Made by a program: the position numbers and the translations under genes. 14,409 bases of DNA from Candidatus Hydrogenedentota bacterium (GTDB lineage: Bacteria; Hydrogenedentota; Hydrogenedentia; Hydrogenedentales; SLHB01), in NCBI GenBank assembly GCA_007130675.1, contig SLSB01000030.1:1-14409 (forward strand), given 5' to 3'. The notes beneath the pieces were generated by a model, which was given only the letters and a program-made list of their open reading frames with translations, did no database searches and was not told the DNA's origin. Below are positions 7,235 through 14,409 of this stretch, piece after piece; positions within the stretch are counted from its first letter, which is position 1; each line of letters opens with the position of its first letter.

Positions 7235-8761
7235 TCACCGCCTGCGTGCCAGAAGCCATTCAAAGACTCCCTTCACGAACGGAGTTAATCGGGTTCGGTT
7301 ATAGGCGTCGGCTGCCTGTTTCACGGCCTCCGCCTGGGTCGGATACGGGTGAATCACGTTGCCCAGTTTCCCAAGCCCGATCTTGTGCGTCATCGCCAAT
7401 GTGATGGCGTTGAGGATGTTGCCGGCGTCCTCCGCGACGATTGTTCCGCCGAGAATCTTGTCCGAGCCTTTGGCAGCGAGGATCTTCACAAACCCGTCGC
7501 CCACACCGTCAGCAGCGCCACGATCCGTCTCCTTGATATCACGGCGGTACACATCCACCTCGATTCCCCGGGTTGCTGCTTCCTTTTCCGACATGCCCAC
7601 GTGGGCGATCTCGGGATCGGTGTAGGTAGACCAAGGGATCGTGAGAGCGCTGAGCTTCCGGCGGCCCCAGAATAGTGCGTTTTGGATAACAATGCGGGCG
7701 GCGGCATCGGCGGCGTGCGTGAACTTGTACTTCATGCAACAGTCGCCCGCTGCGAATATGCGGGGATTCGAGGTGCACAGCCGATCGTCCACCTTGATTC
7801 CGGTGCGCACATCGTATTCGACCCCGGCGTTTTCGAGACCAAGTCCCTCGACGTTCGGAGCGCGCCCCACGCCCACGAGGAGCTGGTCCACCTCAAGTTG
7901 TTGCCTGCTGCCTCCGCATTCGCAATGAACAAGTCGGCTACCGCCCGATTTCTCGACACGGACGACGTCGCAGTCTTCGTGGAGCTGAATGCCCTCGCTA
8001 AGAAACACCTCACGCAGAATCGCCGCGGCGTCCTGATCTTCGCGTTTGAGGATTTGGCCCCCACGCTGAAACAGAAAGACGTCGCTGCCTAACCGCCGGA
8101 AAGCTTGCGCTAATTCACAGCCGATCGGCCCGCCTCCGACAACAGCAAGGCGGCGCGGAAGTTCTGTCAGGTTGAAGACCGTCTCGTTCGTAAGGTAGCC
8201 CGCTTCGGCCAGGCCGGGCGTATCCGGGGCGGCGGCACGCGCTCCGGTCGCAACAACGGCCCGGCGGAACCGTAGTTCCGCGCCATCAACATCGAGGGTG
8301 GTCTGCCCCGTGAAGTGCGCGTCGCCAAGAAACACATCCACCCCCAGCTCGTTCTGGTATCGGGCCGCGGAATCGGTTCGGCTGATGCCCGCTCGAATAC
8401 GGCGCACACGTTCCATCACTTCGTGGAAGTCTACGGAAACATTGCCGTCTATGTGCACCCCGAAGGGGTTTGTTCTTCGGCTATGCTCGGCAATTCGTGC
8501 AGACTTGATGAGCGATTTAGACGGCACACACCCTACGTTCAGGCAGTCGCCGCCCATCAGGTGCCGTTCGATCAACGCCACTTTGGCGCCGACCCCTGCC
8601 GCGCCGGCGGCAGCCACAAGCCCTGCCGGTCCCGCTCCTACTACGACTAGATTGTACCGTTCACCCGGCGTGGGATTCCGCCAGTCTGCCGGCCTGACGT
8701 TGTCCAGAAGTGCCCGATTGTGTGCGTCCATCGGAGCAAGCGGCGCGGTCTGTGCATTCAT
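7235..8761 (-). CDS. Mercuric-reductase-like FAD-dependent disulfide oxidoreductase
   Basis: This 508-residue class I flavin disulfide reductase has an FAD-binding VVVGAGPAGLVAA (39-51), the redox-active motif GGDCLNVGCVPSK with Cys73 and Cys78, an NAD(P)-binding VVGGGPIGCELA near residue 210, a second FAD motif IFAAGDCC near 335, and the interface motif HPYPTQAEA that supplies the catalytic His-Glu of the partner subunit. It lacks the N-terminal heavy-metal domain and the C-terminal Cys pair of true MerA and ends in ARRR, so mercury reduction is unlikely. Proteins of this type are often paired with, or fused to, TVP38 proteins. The ATG start overlaps the TVP38 stop (ATGA, 8758-8761), showing translational coupling, with GAGGTGG just upstream. 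The vicinal Cys-Cys after the second FAD motif is unusual and might bind metal or arsenic; that is speculation. Confidence 0.9.
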   Translation of the reverse strand: MNAQTAPLAPMDAHNRALLDNVRPADWRNPTPGERYNLVVVGAGPAGLVAAAGAAGVGAKVALIERHLMGGDCLNVGCVPSKSLIKSARIAEHSRRTNPFGVHIDGNVSVDFHEVMERVRRIRAGISRTDSAARYQNELGVDVFLGDAHFTGQTTLDVDGAELRFRRAVVATGARAAAPDTPGLAEAGYLTNETVFNLTELPRRLAVVGGGPIGCELAQAFRRLGSDVFLFQRGGQILKREDQDAAAILREVFLSEGIQLHEDCDVVRVEKSGGSRLVHCECGGSRQQLEVDQLLVGVGRAPNVEGLGLENAGVEYDVRTGIKVDDRLCTSNPRIFAAGDCCMKYKFTHAADAAARIVIQNALFWGRRKLSALTIPWSTYTDPEIAHVGMSEKEAATRGIEVDVYRRDIKETDRGAADGVGDGFVKILAAKGSDKILGGTIVAEDAGNILNAITLAMTHKIGLGKLGNVIHPYPTQAEAVKQAADAYNRTRLTPFVKGVFEWLLARRR

Positions 8762-9486
8762 GCTTCCACCTCACTTTCTGCATGGGGCGACACTTCTTTA
8801 AGGGCCTGCCGCGCTATACGTGTTATCAATACGGTCACAATTACGGTGACGGCCAAGCCGACCCACTTCAGAACCGTCTCTGCAGTTCCACCTTCCACGT
8901 CACCCGCCGCCAGCTCCGCCAGCGAGCCTATGGTGGAACCGACGTACACATACAGCACCGTGCCGGGAAGCATCCCGAGCCACGAAGCCAGGGCATATTT
9001 CCAGAACGGGACTTCGGTCAGCCCATACGCGTAATTGAGAAGGTTAAAGGGAAAGACCGGGCTGAGACGCGTCAGAACAACGATCTTGAACCCTTCGCGG
9101 GTCACGGCGTCTGAAACCGCGGCAAACCTGGCGTTGTCGCGCACCTTCCGACTTACCCATTCCCGCGCCACGGTACGCCCTACGAGAAATGCCGCACAAG
9201 CGCCCAGGGTGCTTCCCAGGGAAACGGCGATTGTGCCGGCGACTACTCCGAACAGAAACCCCGCCCCCAGACTGATTATCATGCCAGGAAGCATCAGAAC
9301 ACACGCCGGTACATACAGCGCCCCGACAATGACCGGGCCCCAGGGACCAAGACCTCGCGCCCACTCGAGCACCCGCGTCAGGTATTCTTCCACAGGCAGA
9401 AACGCCAAACCCACCGCCAGGCCAACCACAATCACGGCCAGAAGCAGCACTCTTCTTAACCCGCTTTTCTGTGCCTGATCTGCCAT
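8758..9486 (-). CDS. TVP38/TMEM64 family (SNARE-associated / DedA-like) membrane protein
   Basis: The 242-residue protein has a first membrane helix at about 11-30, a hydrophobic core at about 51-105 with the family's GAGFLFGVVAGT (74-85) and FLVGRTVAREW (100-110), then the diagnostic RLSPVFPFNLLNYAYGL (140-156), a re-entrant or membrane region around 163-188, and a last helix at about 206-223. Members of this family are inner-membrane proteins, some with lipid scramblase or transport roles; the substrate here is not known. The ATG at 9486 has AAGGAG 8 bases upstream, while the longer frame back to 9579 has a non-membrane-like extension. It is translationally coupled to the flavoprotein gene and lies 138 bases after the radical SAM gene. 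Confidence 0.9.
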   Translation of the reverse strand: MADQAQKSGLRRVLLLAVIVVGLAVGLAFLPVEEYLTRVLEWARGLGPWGPVIVGALYVPACVLMLPGMIISLGAGFLFGVVAGTIAVSLGSTLGACAAFLVGRTVAREWVSRKVRDNARFAAVSDAVTREGFKIVVLTRLSPVFPFNLLNYAYGLTEVPFWKYALASWLGMLPGTVLYVYVGSTIGSLAELAAGDVEGGTAETVLKWVGLAVTVIVTVLITRIARQALKEVSPHAESEVEA

Positions 9487-9601
9487 AGTGCCGTCTCCTT
9501 CCAGCATCGTACCGGAGATCCCGAAGCTACTGGACGCGCGCACCGTTACAAGCCGCACAGCAGCCGGCCGTGCAGCCAAAGCAGTGCTCTTACGGACGCC
9601 C

Positions 9602-9640
9602 GCATGGGGCGTGAGGGCCGGTTCTCAGCGCGCCCCATGC
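9602..9640 (-). other. Intercistronic hairpin over the radical SAM stop codon
   Basis: GCATGGGGCG (9602-9611) and CGCCCCATGC (9631-9640) are perfect 10-base inverted arms. Inside them, TGAG (9612-9615) and CTCA (9624-9627) can pair as well, leaving a GGCCGGTT loop. The stop codon (9625-9627) is part of the stem. No T-run follows on the minus strand. It may lower expression of the three downstream genes relative to the radical SAM gene or stabilise the processed mRNA. Confidence 0.6.
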
Positions 9641-10623
9641 CAACGGGAAGGACCATCGAGGACATCCCAGCCGGCCTCTTCAAGCAGTGCACGGCACACA
9701 TCAGTCGTCATCCCGTGCTTGCCTTCCGTTTGGGCATCGGTGTCGCGCGGGTTCGCGCCGGCTTCCGCCCATAGCAGCGAAGCCCCGGCAGCCGCGCCGT
9801 AAACGTCAGGCTCGTGGGTGCAATTGCCCGGCGTGGAACGCGGAAGAGCCAGCCGGACGACCGCGACAATATGCGCCATGCGTGCCTTGGACACGATGCC
9901 CAATTCAGCCATTTCGGTGCCGGGAATGGGGATTCTTCGCGCGGAACCGCTGTAGGCCGGTCTGGCATCCCGCGTGACCAGGGTCTTCTCAACCAGTTCC
10001 CCGATCGTGTGCTCGGGGCCGACCGGCTCGAGGCACGTGCCCAAGGTCAGCCCCGCCTCGTGCGCGTTGTTCAGCGTTTCAAGCCGCGCTTTCGGCGAAA
10101 TCCCGGTGTCACGGCCTTCTCCCAGGCGCAAGGCGTGATACACGCCGGCAAATCCTGCCTCGCGCAACTGCTCGCCTTCTTCGAGGGTGAAGTCGCCCAC
10201 GTTGGCGAGCATCGGTGTCGCAGGTTTCAGTGCCGCGCGGACTTCGGACGCAACCTCGAGGAACTTTCCGAAGGGATATTGCGCGGTTACCATGAGGTAG
10301 ATGGCGTTTGCTCCAGCTGCTTCGGCGTTGCGCGCGCGGACCACGGCCTCTTCGACGGTCAGCTCGCTCTCCTGCTCGAACACGTCGTTACACGCGGCGA
10401 AAGAGCAGAACTTGCAGTTCCGCGGGCATTTGGCCACGTTCAGGCCCACTTGTGCGTGCACCTCGGCCTTGCCCTCCGTCGCCTCGATGGCCTTGCGCCG
10501 GCCCGCGGCGAGGATGCGGCCCGACTCGTCGGAGAATAAGGAAACCTCGAACAACGCCGCCAGTTCGTCCGAGGTGAGCACCCCGTCATCGAGAGCTTTA
10601 TCGACAATGGATCCGGTGTTCAT
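9625..10623 (-). CDS. BioB/HydE/PylB-like radical SAM enzyme, substrate unknown
   Basis: The 332-residue protein contains CPRNCKFCSFA (66-76), giving the CxxxCxxC ligands Cys66, Cys70 and Cys73 of the SAM-binding [4Fe-4S] cluster. Its length and order resemble biotin synthase: an N-terminal helical part (LTSDELAALFEV), the barrel, GTCLEPVG (195-202) late in the barrel, and a C-terminal BATS-like tail (GNCTHEPDVYGAAAG, then AEAGANPRDT and TEGKHGMTTDVCRALLEEAG). Of the [2Fe-2S] ligands of BioB only Cys197 seems to be kept; Asn or other residues stand at the other places, so canonical biotin synthesis is unlikely. HydE and PylB lack these cysteines too. The ATG at 10623 has AAGGAGG 5 bases upstream; an ATG at 10638 is a weaker alternative. 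It is the first gene of the leftward operon, which suggests a job in the same pathway as the transferases. Confidence 0.85.
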   Translation of the reverse strand: MNTGSIVDKALDDGVLTSDELAALFEVSLFSDESGRILAAGRRKAIEATEGKAEVHAQVGLNVAKCPRNCKFCSFAACNDVFEQESELTVEEAVVRARNAEAAGANAIYLMVTAQYPFGKFLEVASEVRAALKPATPMLANVGDFTLEEGEQLREAGFAGVYHALRLGEGRDTGISPKARLETLNNAHEAGLTLGTCLEPVGPEHTIGELVEKTLVTRDARPAYSGSARRIPIPGTEMAELGIVSKARMAHIVAVVRLALPRSTPGNCTHEPDVYGAAAGASLLWAEAGANPRDTDAQTEGKHGMTTDVCRALLEEAGWDVLDGPSRWHGAR

Positions 10624-10692
10624 ACCACCCTCCTTCATACGTGACTCAACACCTTGTGGCAGGGTTGGGCGCAGACGCACCGCGACGCGTGC

Positions 10693-10702
10693 CCACGTGG
10701 TC
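10693..10702. promoter_or_regulatory. Candidate regulator-binding box 1 (CCACGTGGTC)
   Basis: The same 10 bases recur at 10811-10820, 118 bases away. The core CCACGTGG is a perfect palindrome. This copy lies 70 bases upstream of the radical SAM ATG, within the transcript if the TATTCT box is used. The function is inferred only from repetition and symmetry. Confidence 0.3.
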
Positions 10703-10808
10703 TTCACAACCCACGGGAATCCAAAGATGCCCATCCCAGAATAGCACAAATAAACGCAGGTGAAGGCACATGTTGGAGAGCGCATGGAACCGCTGTGCGA
10801 CCACGCGG

Positions 10809-10820
10809 GACCACGTGGTC
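10809..10820. promoter_or_regulatory. Candidate regulator-binding box 2 (GACCACGTGGTC palindrome)
   Basis: A perfect 12-base palindrome between the two divergent genes, with a partly similar GACCACGCGG just before it (10799-10808). It shares CCACGTGGTC with 10693-10702. The paired sites would suit a dimeric regulator that loops or controls both directions. Confidence 0.4.
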
Positions 10821-10995
10821 ACATGAGTGGTGCCGTCAACAAGCCGCGCCACAGCGATCTGGATCGAGGCAGTTTTTCGACCGAAGATACCGAGCCGGCG
10901 CTCCCGCTCAACACTTCGATATGACCATCGGTCCGCTTTGCCCGCGGCCTCCCTCCGGGTCACCCCCATCTCCCCACCGACACTCTTGGTTCATC

Positions 10996-11024
10996 TTGAC
11001 TGTTTTGCCCCGCTGGGGTACGCT
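10996..11024 (+). promoter_or_regulatory. Sigma-70-type promoter for the glycoside hydrolase gene
   Basis: TTGACT (10996-11001), an exact 17-base spacer, then TACGCT (11019-11024). The -35 box matches the consensus at 5 of 6 places; the -10 box keeps the key T, A and final T. It leaves a leader of about 118 bases before the ATG at 11150. Confidence 0.55.
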
Positions 11025-11149
11025 CGGCGGCAAGGAAATGCGTTTTCCGGCCGGGGCCGTCGCGCTTCTCACACCGGCTCTGCCGAAAGTGCGGGCGTAT
11101 GCGTAAGTACACTATCTCCCCCGCACCAAACCACGAGGCATAATGTACG

Positions 11150-14125
11150 ATGAATCAACCACATCGCTCAACAATTGTCCGGCTGCTTGTATTGTGTTGC
11201 GCACTTGCTCCACTGCAGGCGTTTTCCGGCATTGTCATCGAGAATCCCCGGTCTCGGCTGACCATTGGAGAGAATGCCCATTGGCAATCGGTGCTTGACA
11301 AGGCTACGGACCGGGAACTCGTGCCGGAGGATGTTTCGCTCCCACTGGCTGAAGTGCGCCATGACGGCGAGCGCTTTGCCGCCGATGAAGCGAGCATCGA
11401 GGGCAATACGCTCACCGTATCGTTCGCGAATACGGACACGGTTCTTGTATACACCGTCGAACAGGGCGACGATTGGATCGTGTTTCGGCTGCAGTCCGTG
11501 GCGGGCGCCCGCCCCGAGAGCATGACCCTGCTTCAACTGCCCGTGGCCATTATCGAAAACGTCGGCACACGCTTGAACGCCGCATGGGACGAACAAACCA
11601 CGGTCTGCCTGATGGCCGCAACGCGCCAGGCCGATTGCCGCGGACGAACAGGCCGCCACGCCGTGCTTACTGCCACGGCGCAGGATACCCCGGGTCCGCG
11701 GCTCGGAGGCGCGGCGGCGGCGGTCATTGTGAGTCCGACACCCGAGTTCAAGCGCATTGCCCGCGAGGCTTCCCATGCGTTCGGATTGCTGACCAACGAG
11801 GATGCGGACGGCACGCCGGTGAAAGACACCGAATTGGTGCGGGGGTCGTACTGGTTTGTCTCGTTCGGAGAGTATGACGCCGATCGCGTCATCGAGTATT
11901 GCGAGCGCATGGGTTTCCGGCAGGTGATGCTGTTGTCGGGAGCCTGGTGCACCAGCCCCGGGCATTACCTGTTTCACGAGGGCCGGTATCCCAACGGGCA
12001 GGACGGCCTGAAAGCGGTGGTTGCCAGGCTTCAGGAGCACGGCATCCGCGTGGGCATGCACACCTATGCTTCGAAAGTGGCGAAACGCGACCCGTACGTG
12101 ACGCCGGTTCCCGATAAGCGGTTGTTGCGAGGCGTTTCGGCCTCGTGGCGTGCGGGCGACGGCCTGCTCGAAACCACCCTGGAAGAAGCCGTGACTGCCG
12201 AGCAAACCGAGATCCGCGTCACGGGAAGTCTCGAGTTCTGGCCGGGCAGTTCGGCCACCGCGGATCGTTATTGGGAAGGCGGTCTTGACAAGCATCTCGA
12301 GGTCATTATCGGCGATGAGATCATTCAGTACGAGCGGGTCGGACCCGAGGGCGTGTGGAACACCTTCGAAGGGTGCCGCCGGGGCGCGTGGGGCACTGCC
12401 GCTGCCGAACACCCGGCTGGCGCCGAGGCCTACCACGTTGCCGTGGACGGCGGCATCAACGGCTACATCATCGACCAGGAAACAGACCTGATGGACGAAG
12501 TGGCCGACCGGTTGGCGGGTATTTTCAACGATTGCGGCTTCGATATGGTCTATTTCGACGGCGGCGAGGACGTCGATCGGCGGCGGTTTCACTACTACGT
12601 GGCCAATTTCCAGGAACAGGTTGTCCAACGGTTCACCAAACGGCCGATTATCCACATGGGCACGATCATGAACCATCTGGTGTGGCACTCGTTCGCGCGC
12701 AGTTCGACCGTGGACCACTATCTCAACACGCTTGGCGGTGCCATCGTGGGCGGCCGCGCGCCGACCGAATGGCCTACGGTGAAAGAACACATCGATCGGT
12801 CGGTGCGGTATATGCTGTCGGTGCGGCAAGACATGATGCCCGGCGAGTTGGGCTGGTTCGGCGTCTGGCCGCGCGGTACGCGCACGTACACGGTGACGGT
12901 GAGTGATGAAGACGCGCAGCGGTACCGTGAACTCGGCTGCGAGGCAGGGCCGGTCGAGTTGTCCAGCCGCGAGAACACCGTGATGACCGGTGAACTGATC
13001 GCGCCCAACGAGCTGCGGCTGCACGTTGCGTATGACGGCCTGCAACTCGACGAGGTCGAATACTTGATGTGTAAGTCGCTCGGCTACGACGTTCCCATCT
13101 CACTGCAAACCGGTTTTTCGCACTTGGAAGCCCACGGCCTTTCACCGGAGATTCTCAACATCGTGCGCGAATACGAGACGATGCGCATGGAACGCTTGGT
13201 GCCTTCCGAAACCCGCAGAGAACTGCAGGAACTGGGCAAAGATTTCGCTCGCATACGGCTGGACGGCCGCGATACCTGGGTCGAGATGGAACGCGTCGCG
13301 GAACCGGGCGGCACGCGTGAGCTGCGCGCTTTCGTGGGGGCGCTGGGCAGCGGCAGCGTGGCTACCGTGTGGCACACACTACAGGACGGTGTTCTCGCGG
13401 CTGAGCTGGACGCCGAAACCCTCCAGCTTGTCACGTTTATGGGCGAACCGGTCGACTTCGAAACCGAAGACGACCGGGTACTGGTTCCCGTAGACGGGAC
13501 CCGCACCACGCTGGTCTGTCCCGAGCTGCCGCCCGATGAGCTGCGGGCGGTTCTCGATGCCGCGGAGCTGCGATTGCGTGAACCGGCAATGCTGTGGCTC
13601 CGAGCCTCCGACTTCGACCGCATCGTGGGCGACATGGCACTCGGGTCCAGCGTTGAGGTAAGCGAACCGGACGCTTTCGGCGATGTGCTTGTCGCCACCG
13701 GCCGCCCCACCATCAGCCCGGCGCAGGAATGGTATGCCGAGTACACTGTCGACATTCCCCACGAAGGACTTTGGGGCATCTGGGGACGGGTACGGTATCC
13801 GCGCCGGACCGACGATTCTTTTGGGTTCGTCGTGCCCGGCGAAGACGTTACGCTCGCATACGGCGACGGCCAAATCCTCGGCAACTGCGGTGTCGATGCT
13901 GAACAGTGGCATTGGACCGGCCGCGGCAGAGGTTTGGCGGAGGCGCCGCCCGGCCAGCCGCTCACGCGGCAGCTCGAAGCAGGTCCCTTCACCTTCCGCA
14001 TCTACGCACGCGAGGGTCCCGGGAATCCGCAGAACAATCCCCGACTGGATCTGCTCTGCCTCACCGAAGACGCAACGCATGTACCCACCGACGAGGAAGC
14101 GAAGGCCTGGCTCGACCAAGACTAG
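11150..14125 (+). CDS. Secreted multidomain protein, probable glycoside hydrolase (TIM barrel, possibly clan GH-D-like), family not assigned
   Basis: The 991-residue product starts with a Sec signal peptide (basic STIVRLL, hydrophobic LVLCCALAPL, cleavage likely near QAFSG, about residue 24-27). Residues about 30-225 form a beta-rich N-terminal domain. A barrel-like part follows: GSYWFVSFGEYD (about 232), RQVMLLSGAWC, then GIRVGMHTYASKV. Next comes an inserted beta segment (about 335-425) with IIQYERVGPEGVWNTFEGC and RRGAWGTAAAEHPAGAEAY, a motif type seen as an add-on domain in tail proteins and hydrolases. The barrel resumes, and DMVYFDGGEDVDR (465-477) offers Asp470 or Glu473 as a catalytic acid. 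The C-terminal 130 residues (WYAEYTVDIPHEGLWGIWG onward, ending ARLDLLCL-like) resemble a carbohydrate-binding sandwich. GAGG lies 11 bases before the ATG. Substrate and reaction cannot be named; the enzyme assignment is inference. Confidence 0.8.
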   Translation: MNQPHRSTIVRLLVLCCALAPLQAFSGIVIENPRSRLTIGENAHWQSVLDKATDRELVPEDVSLPLAEVRHDGERFAADEASIEGNTLTVSFANTDTVLVYTVEQGDDWIVFRLQSVAGARPESMTLLQLPVAIIENVGTRLNAAWDEQTTVCLMAATRQADCRGRTGRHAVLTATAQDTPGPRLGGAAAAVIVSPTPEFKRIAREASHAFGLLTNEDADGTPVKDTELVRGSYWFVSFGEYDADRVIEYCERMGFRQVMLLSGAWCTSPGHYLFHEGRYPNGQDGLKAVVARLQEHGIRVGMHTYASKVAKRDPYVTPVPDKRLLRGVSASWRAGDGLLETTLEEAVTAEQTEIRVTGSLEFWPGSSATADRYWEGGLDKHLEVIIGDEIIQYERVGPEGVWNTFEGCRRGAWGTAAAEHPAGAEAYHVAVDGGINGYIIDQETDLMDEVADRLAGIFNDCGFDMVYFDGGEDVDRRRFHYYVANFQEQVVQRFTKRPIIHMGTIMNHLVWHSFARSSTVDHYLNTLGGAIVGGRAPTEWPTVKEHIDRSVRYMLSVRQDMMPGELGWFGVWPRGTRTYTVTVSDEDAQRYRELGCEAGPVELSSRENTVMTGELIAPNELRLHVAYDGLQLDEVEYLMCKSLGYDVPISLQTGFSHLEAHGLSPEILNIVREYETMRMERLVPSETRRELQELGKDFARIRLDGRDTWVEMERVAEPGGTRELRAFVGALGSGSVATVWHTLQDGVLAAELDAETLQLVTFMGEPVDFETEDDRVLVPVDGTRTTLVCPELPPDELRAVLDAAELRLREPAMLWLRASDFDRIVGDMALGSSVEVSEPDAFGDVLVATGRPTISPAQEWYAEYTVDIPHEGLWGIWGRVRYPRRTDDSFGFVVPGEDVTLAYGDGQILGNCGVDAEQWHWTGRGRGLAEAPPGQPLTRQLEAGPFTFRIYAREGPGNPQNNPRLDLLCLTEDATHVPTDEEAKAWLDQD

Positions 14126-14142
14126 GCGCCTGACGGTGGCGC
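14126..14142. other. Short hairpin directly after the glycoside hydrolase stop
   Basis: GCGCC (14126-14130) and GGCGC (14138-14142) pair around TGACGGT. A second weak inverted repeat, CTGGC (14187-14191) with GCCAG (14202-14206), lies further on. Neither has a T-run. Together they may separate the two converging genes, but they are weak. Confidence 0.3.
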
Positions 14143-14238
14143 GCTAATCTAAGCCATTTCGCTGTCAGCAAGCATCGCTGGGGAGTCTGGCCTGACCTTA
14201 TGCCAGGCGTCCTGCCCCGACTCGGAATGGTCATGGTT

Positions 14239-14409
14239 TCAGAAGAGATAGCGAATGCCCACAATGGTCTCGTAGCGAATTTCACGGGGATTGTCCTGCT
14301 TCAAGGGAACACGGACTCCCCCTTCCGCGGCCCAATGGCGGGCTTCGTAGAGAATCCCGAGGGCAAGATCCAGTTGATAGTCGCCGTCGCTGGTAACGGT
14401 GTTCAGCGA
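14239..14409 (-). CDS. Outer-membrane beta-barrel protein, C-terminal fragment, cut by the right window edge
   Basis: The minus strand from the window edge reads 56 open codons to a TGA at 14241-14239. The residues alternate in the manner of barrel strands: DGDYQLDLALGILYEARHWA, then a turn with KQDNPRE, then IRYETIVGIRYLF. The last strand ends in Phe after alternating hydrophobics, the C-terminal signature recognised by the BAM outer-membrane assembly machinery. It converges with the glycoside hydrolase gene, with 113 bases between the two stops. The N-terminus, and so the type of barrel, is outside the window. Confidence 0.65.
   Translation of the reverse strand, partial: SLNTVTSDGDYQLDLALGILYEARHWAAEGGVRVPLKQDNPREIRYETIVGIRYLF

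Larger units (their letters stand above)
10624..11149. other. Divergent intergenic region, 526 bases
   Basis: It separates the leftward radical SAM operon from the rightward glycoside hydrolase gene. It holds two CCACGTGGTC boxes, a possible -10 for the operon (TATTCT on the minus strand, 10743-10738, followed by about 115 bases of leader) and a good rightward promoter at 10996-11024. Open frames up to 150 codons exist on both strands, but none has a convincing ribosome-binding site or a family that I recognise. Confidence 0.6.

Noticed and set aside
7235..8761. True mercuric reductase (merA) or dihydrolipoamide dehydrogenase
   Set aside because: No heavy-metal domain, no C-terminal Cys pair, no mer genes nearby and no 2-oxoacid dehydrogenase genes.
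9625..10623. bioB, biotin synthase
   Set aside because: Most [2Fe-2S] ligands appear to be missing and no other biotin genes are in the window.
10646..10969. 107-codon minus-strand frame in the divergent region
   Set aside because: No ribosome-binding site, no recognised family, and it overlaps the control elements and the likely leader of the radical SAM gene. A decayed gene cannot be ruled out.
11168..13045. 625-codon minus-strand frame opposite the glycoside hydrolase gene
   Set aside because: The product is His/Arg/Gly-rich without motifs, and the plus strand has a signal peptide, domains, a promoter and a ribosome-binding site.
1..14409. CRISPR array, tRNA, rRNA, phage or IS genes
   Set aside because: No regularly spaced repeats, no tRNA-like cloverleaf, no rRNA-like sequence and no transposase or integrase motifs were found by eye.

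Overview
The window looks like a GC-rich environmental bacterium of the Hydrogenedentota / Lentisphaerota / Planctomycetota type. This is an inference from gene content: a type IV-like prepilin with a C-terminal His-xn-Asp-Gly signature of the kind that is multiplied in those phyla, large secreted carbohydrate-active enzymes, and an arsenosugar-type transferase fusion. No rRNA or tRNA is present to fix the taxonomy.

Left part (1-5273). The N-terminus of a class III aminotransferase runs off the left edge on the minus strand. Then comes a repeat: a TetR-family regulator with 100 bases of upstream DNA occurs twice in direct orientation, at about 386-1196 and 4457-5273. The left copy is dead (TAG at codon 62, 4-base deletion, weak ribosome-binding site); the right copy is intact. 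Between them, on the minus strand, lie an endoglycoceramidase-like GH5 lipoprotein and a prepilin-type protein.

Middle part (5703-10623). Four minus-strand genes look like one transcription unit, in the order BioB/HydE-like radical SAM enzyme, TVP38/TMEM64 membrane protein, mercuric-reductase-like flavoprotein (4-base overlap with the TVP38 gene), and a fusion of the two 'rSAM/selenodomain-associated' (arsenosugar biosynthesis-type) transferases. The last three are typical partners around arsenosugar-type loci. The radical SAM enzyme is not the usual partner and lacks most of the auxiliary-cluster cysteines of biotin synthase. This operon is the best candidate here for an undescribed pathway.

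Right part (10624-14409). A 526-base divergent intergenic region carries two CCACGTGGTC boxes and a good promoter reading rightward. It is followed by a 991-residue secreted protein with a probable glycoside hydrolase TIM barrel that is interrupted by a small beta domain, and a C-terminal carbohydrate-binding-like domain. The window ends with the last 56 codons of a minus-strand outer-membrane beta-barrel protein ending in Phe.

Several gene ends have hairpins. Only one, downstream of the GH5 gene, is followed by a T-run.
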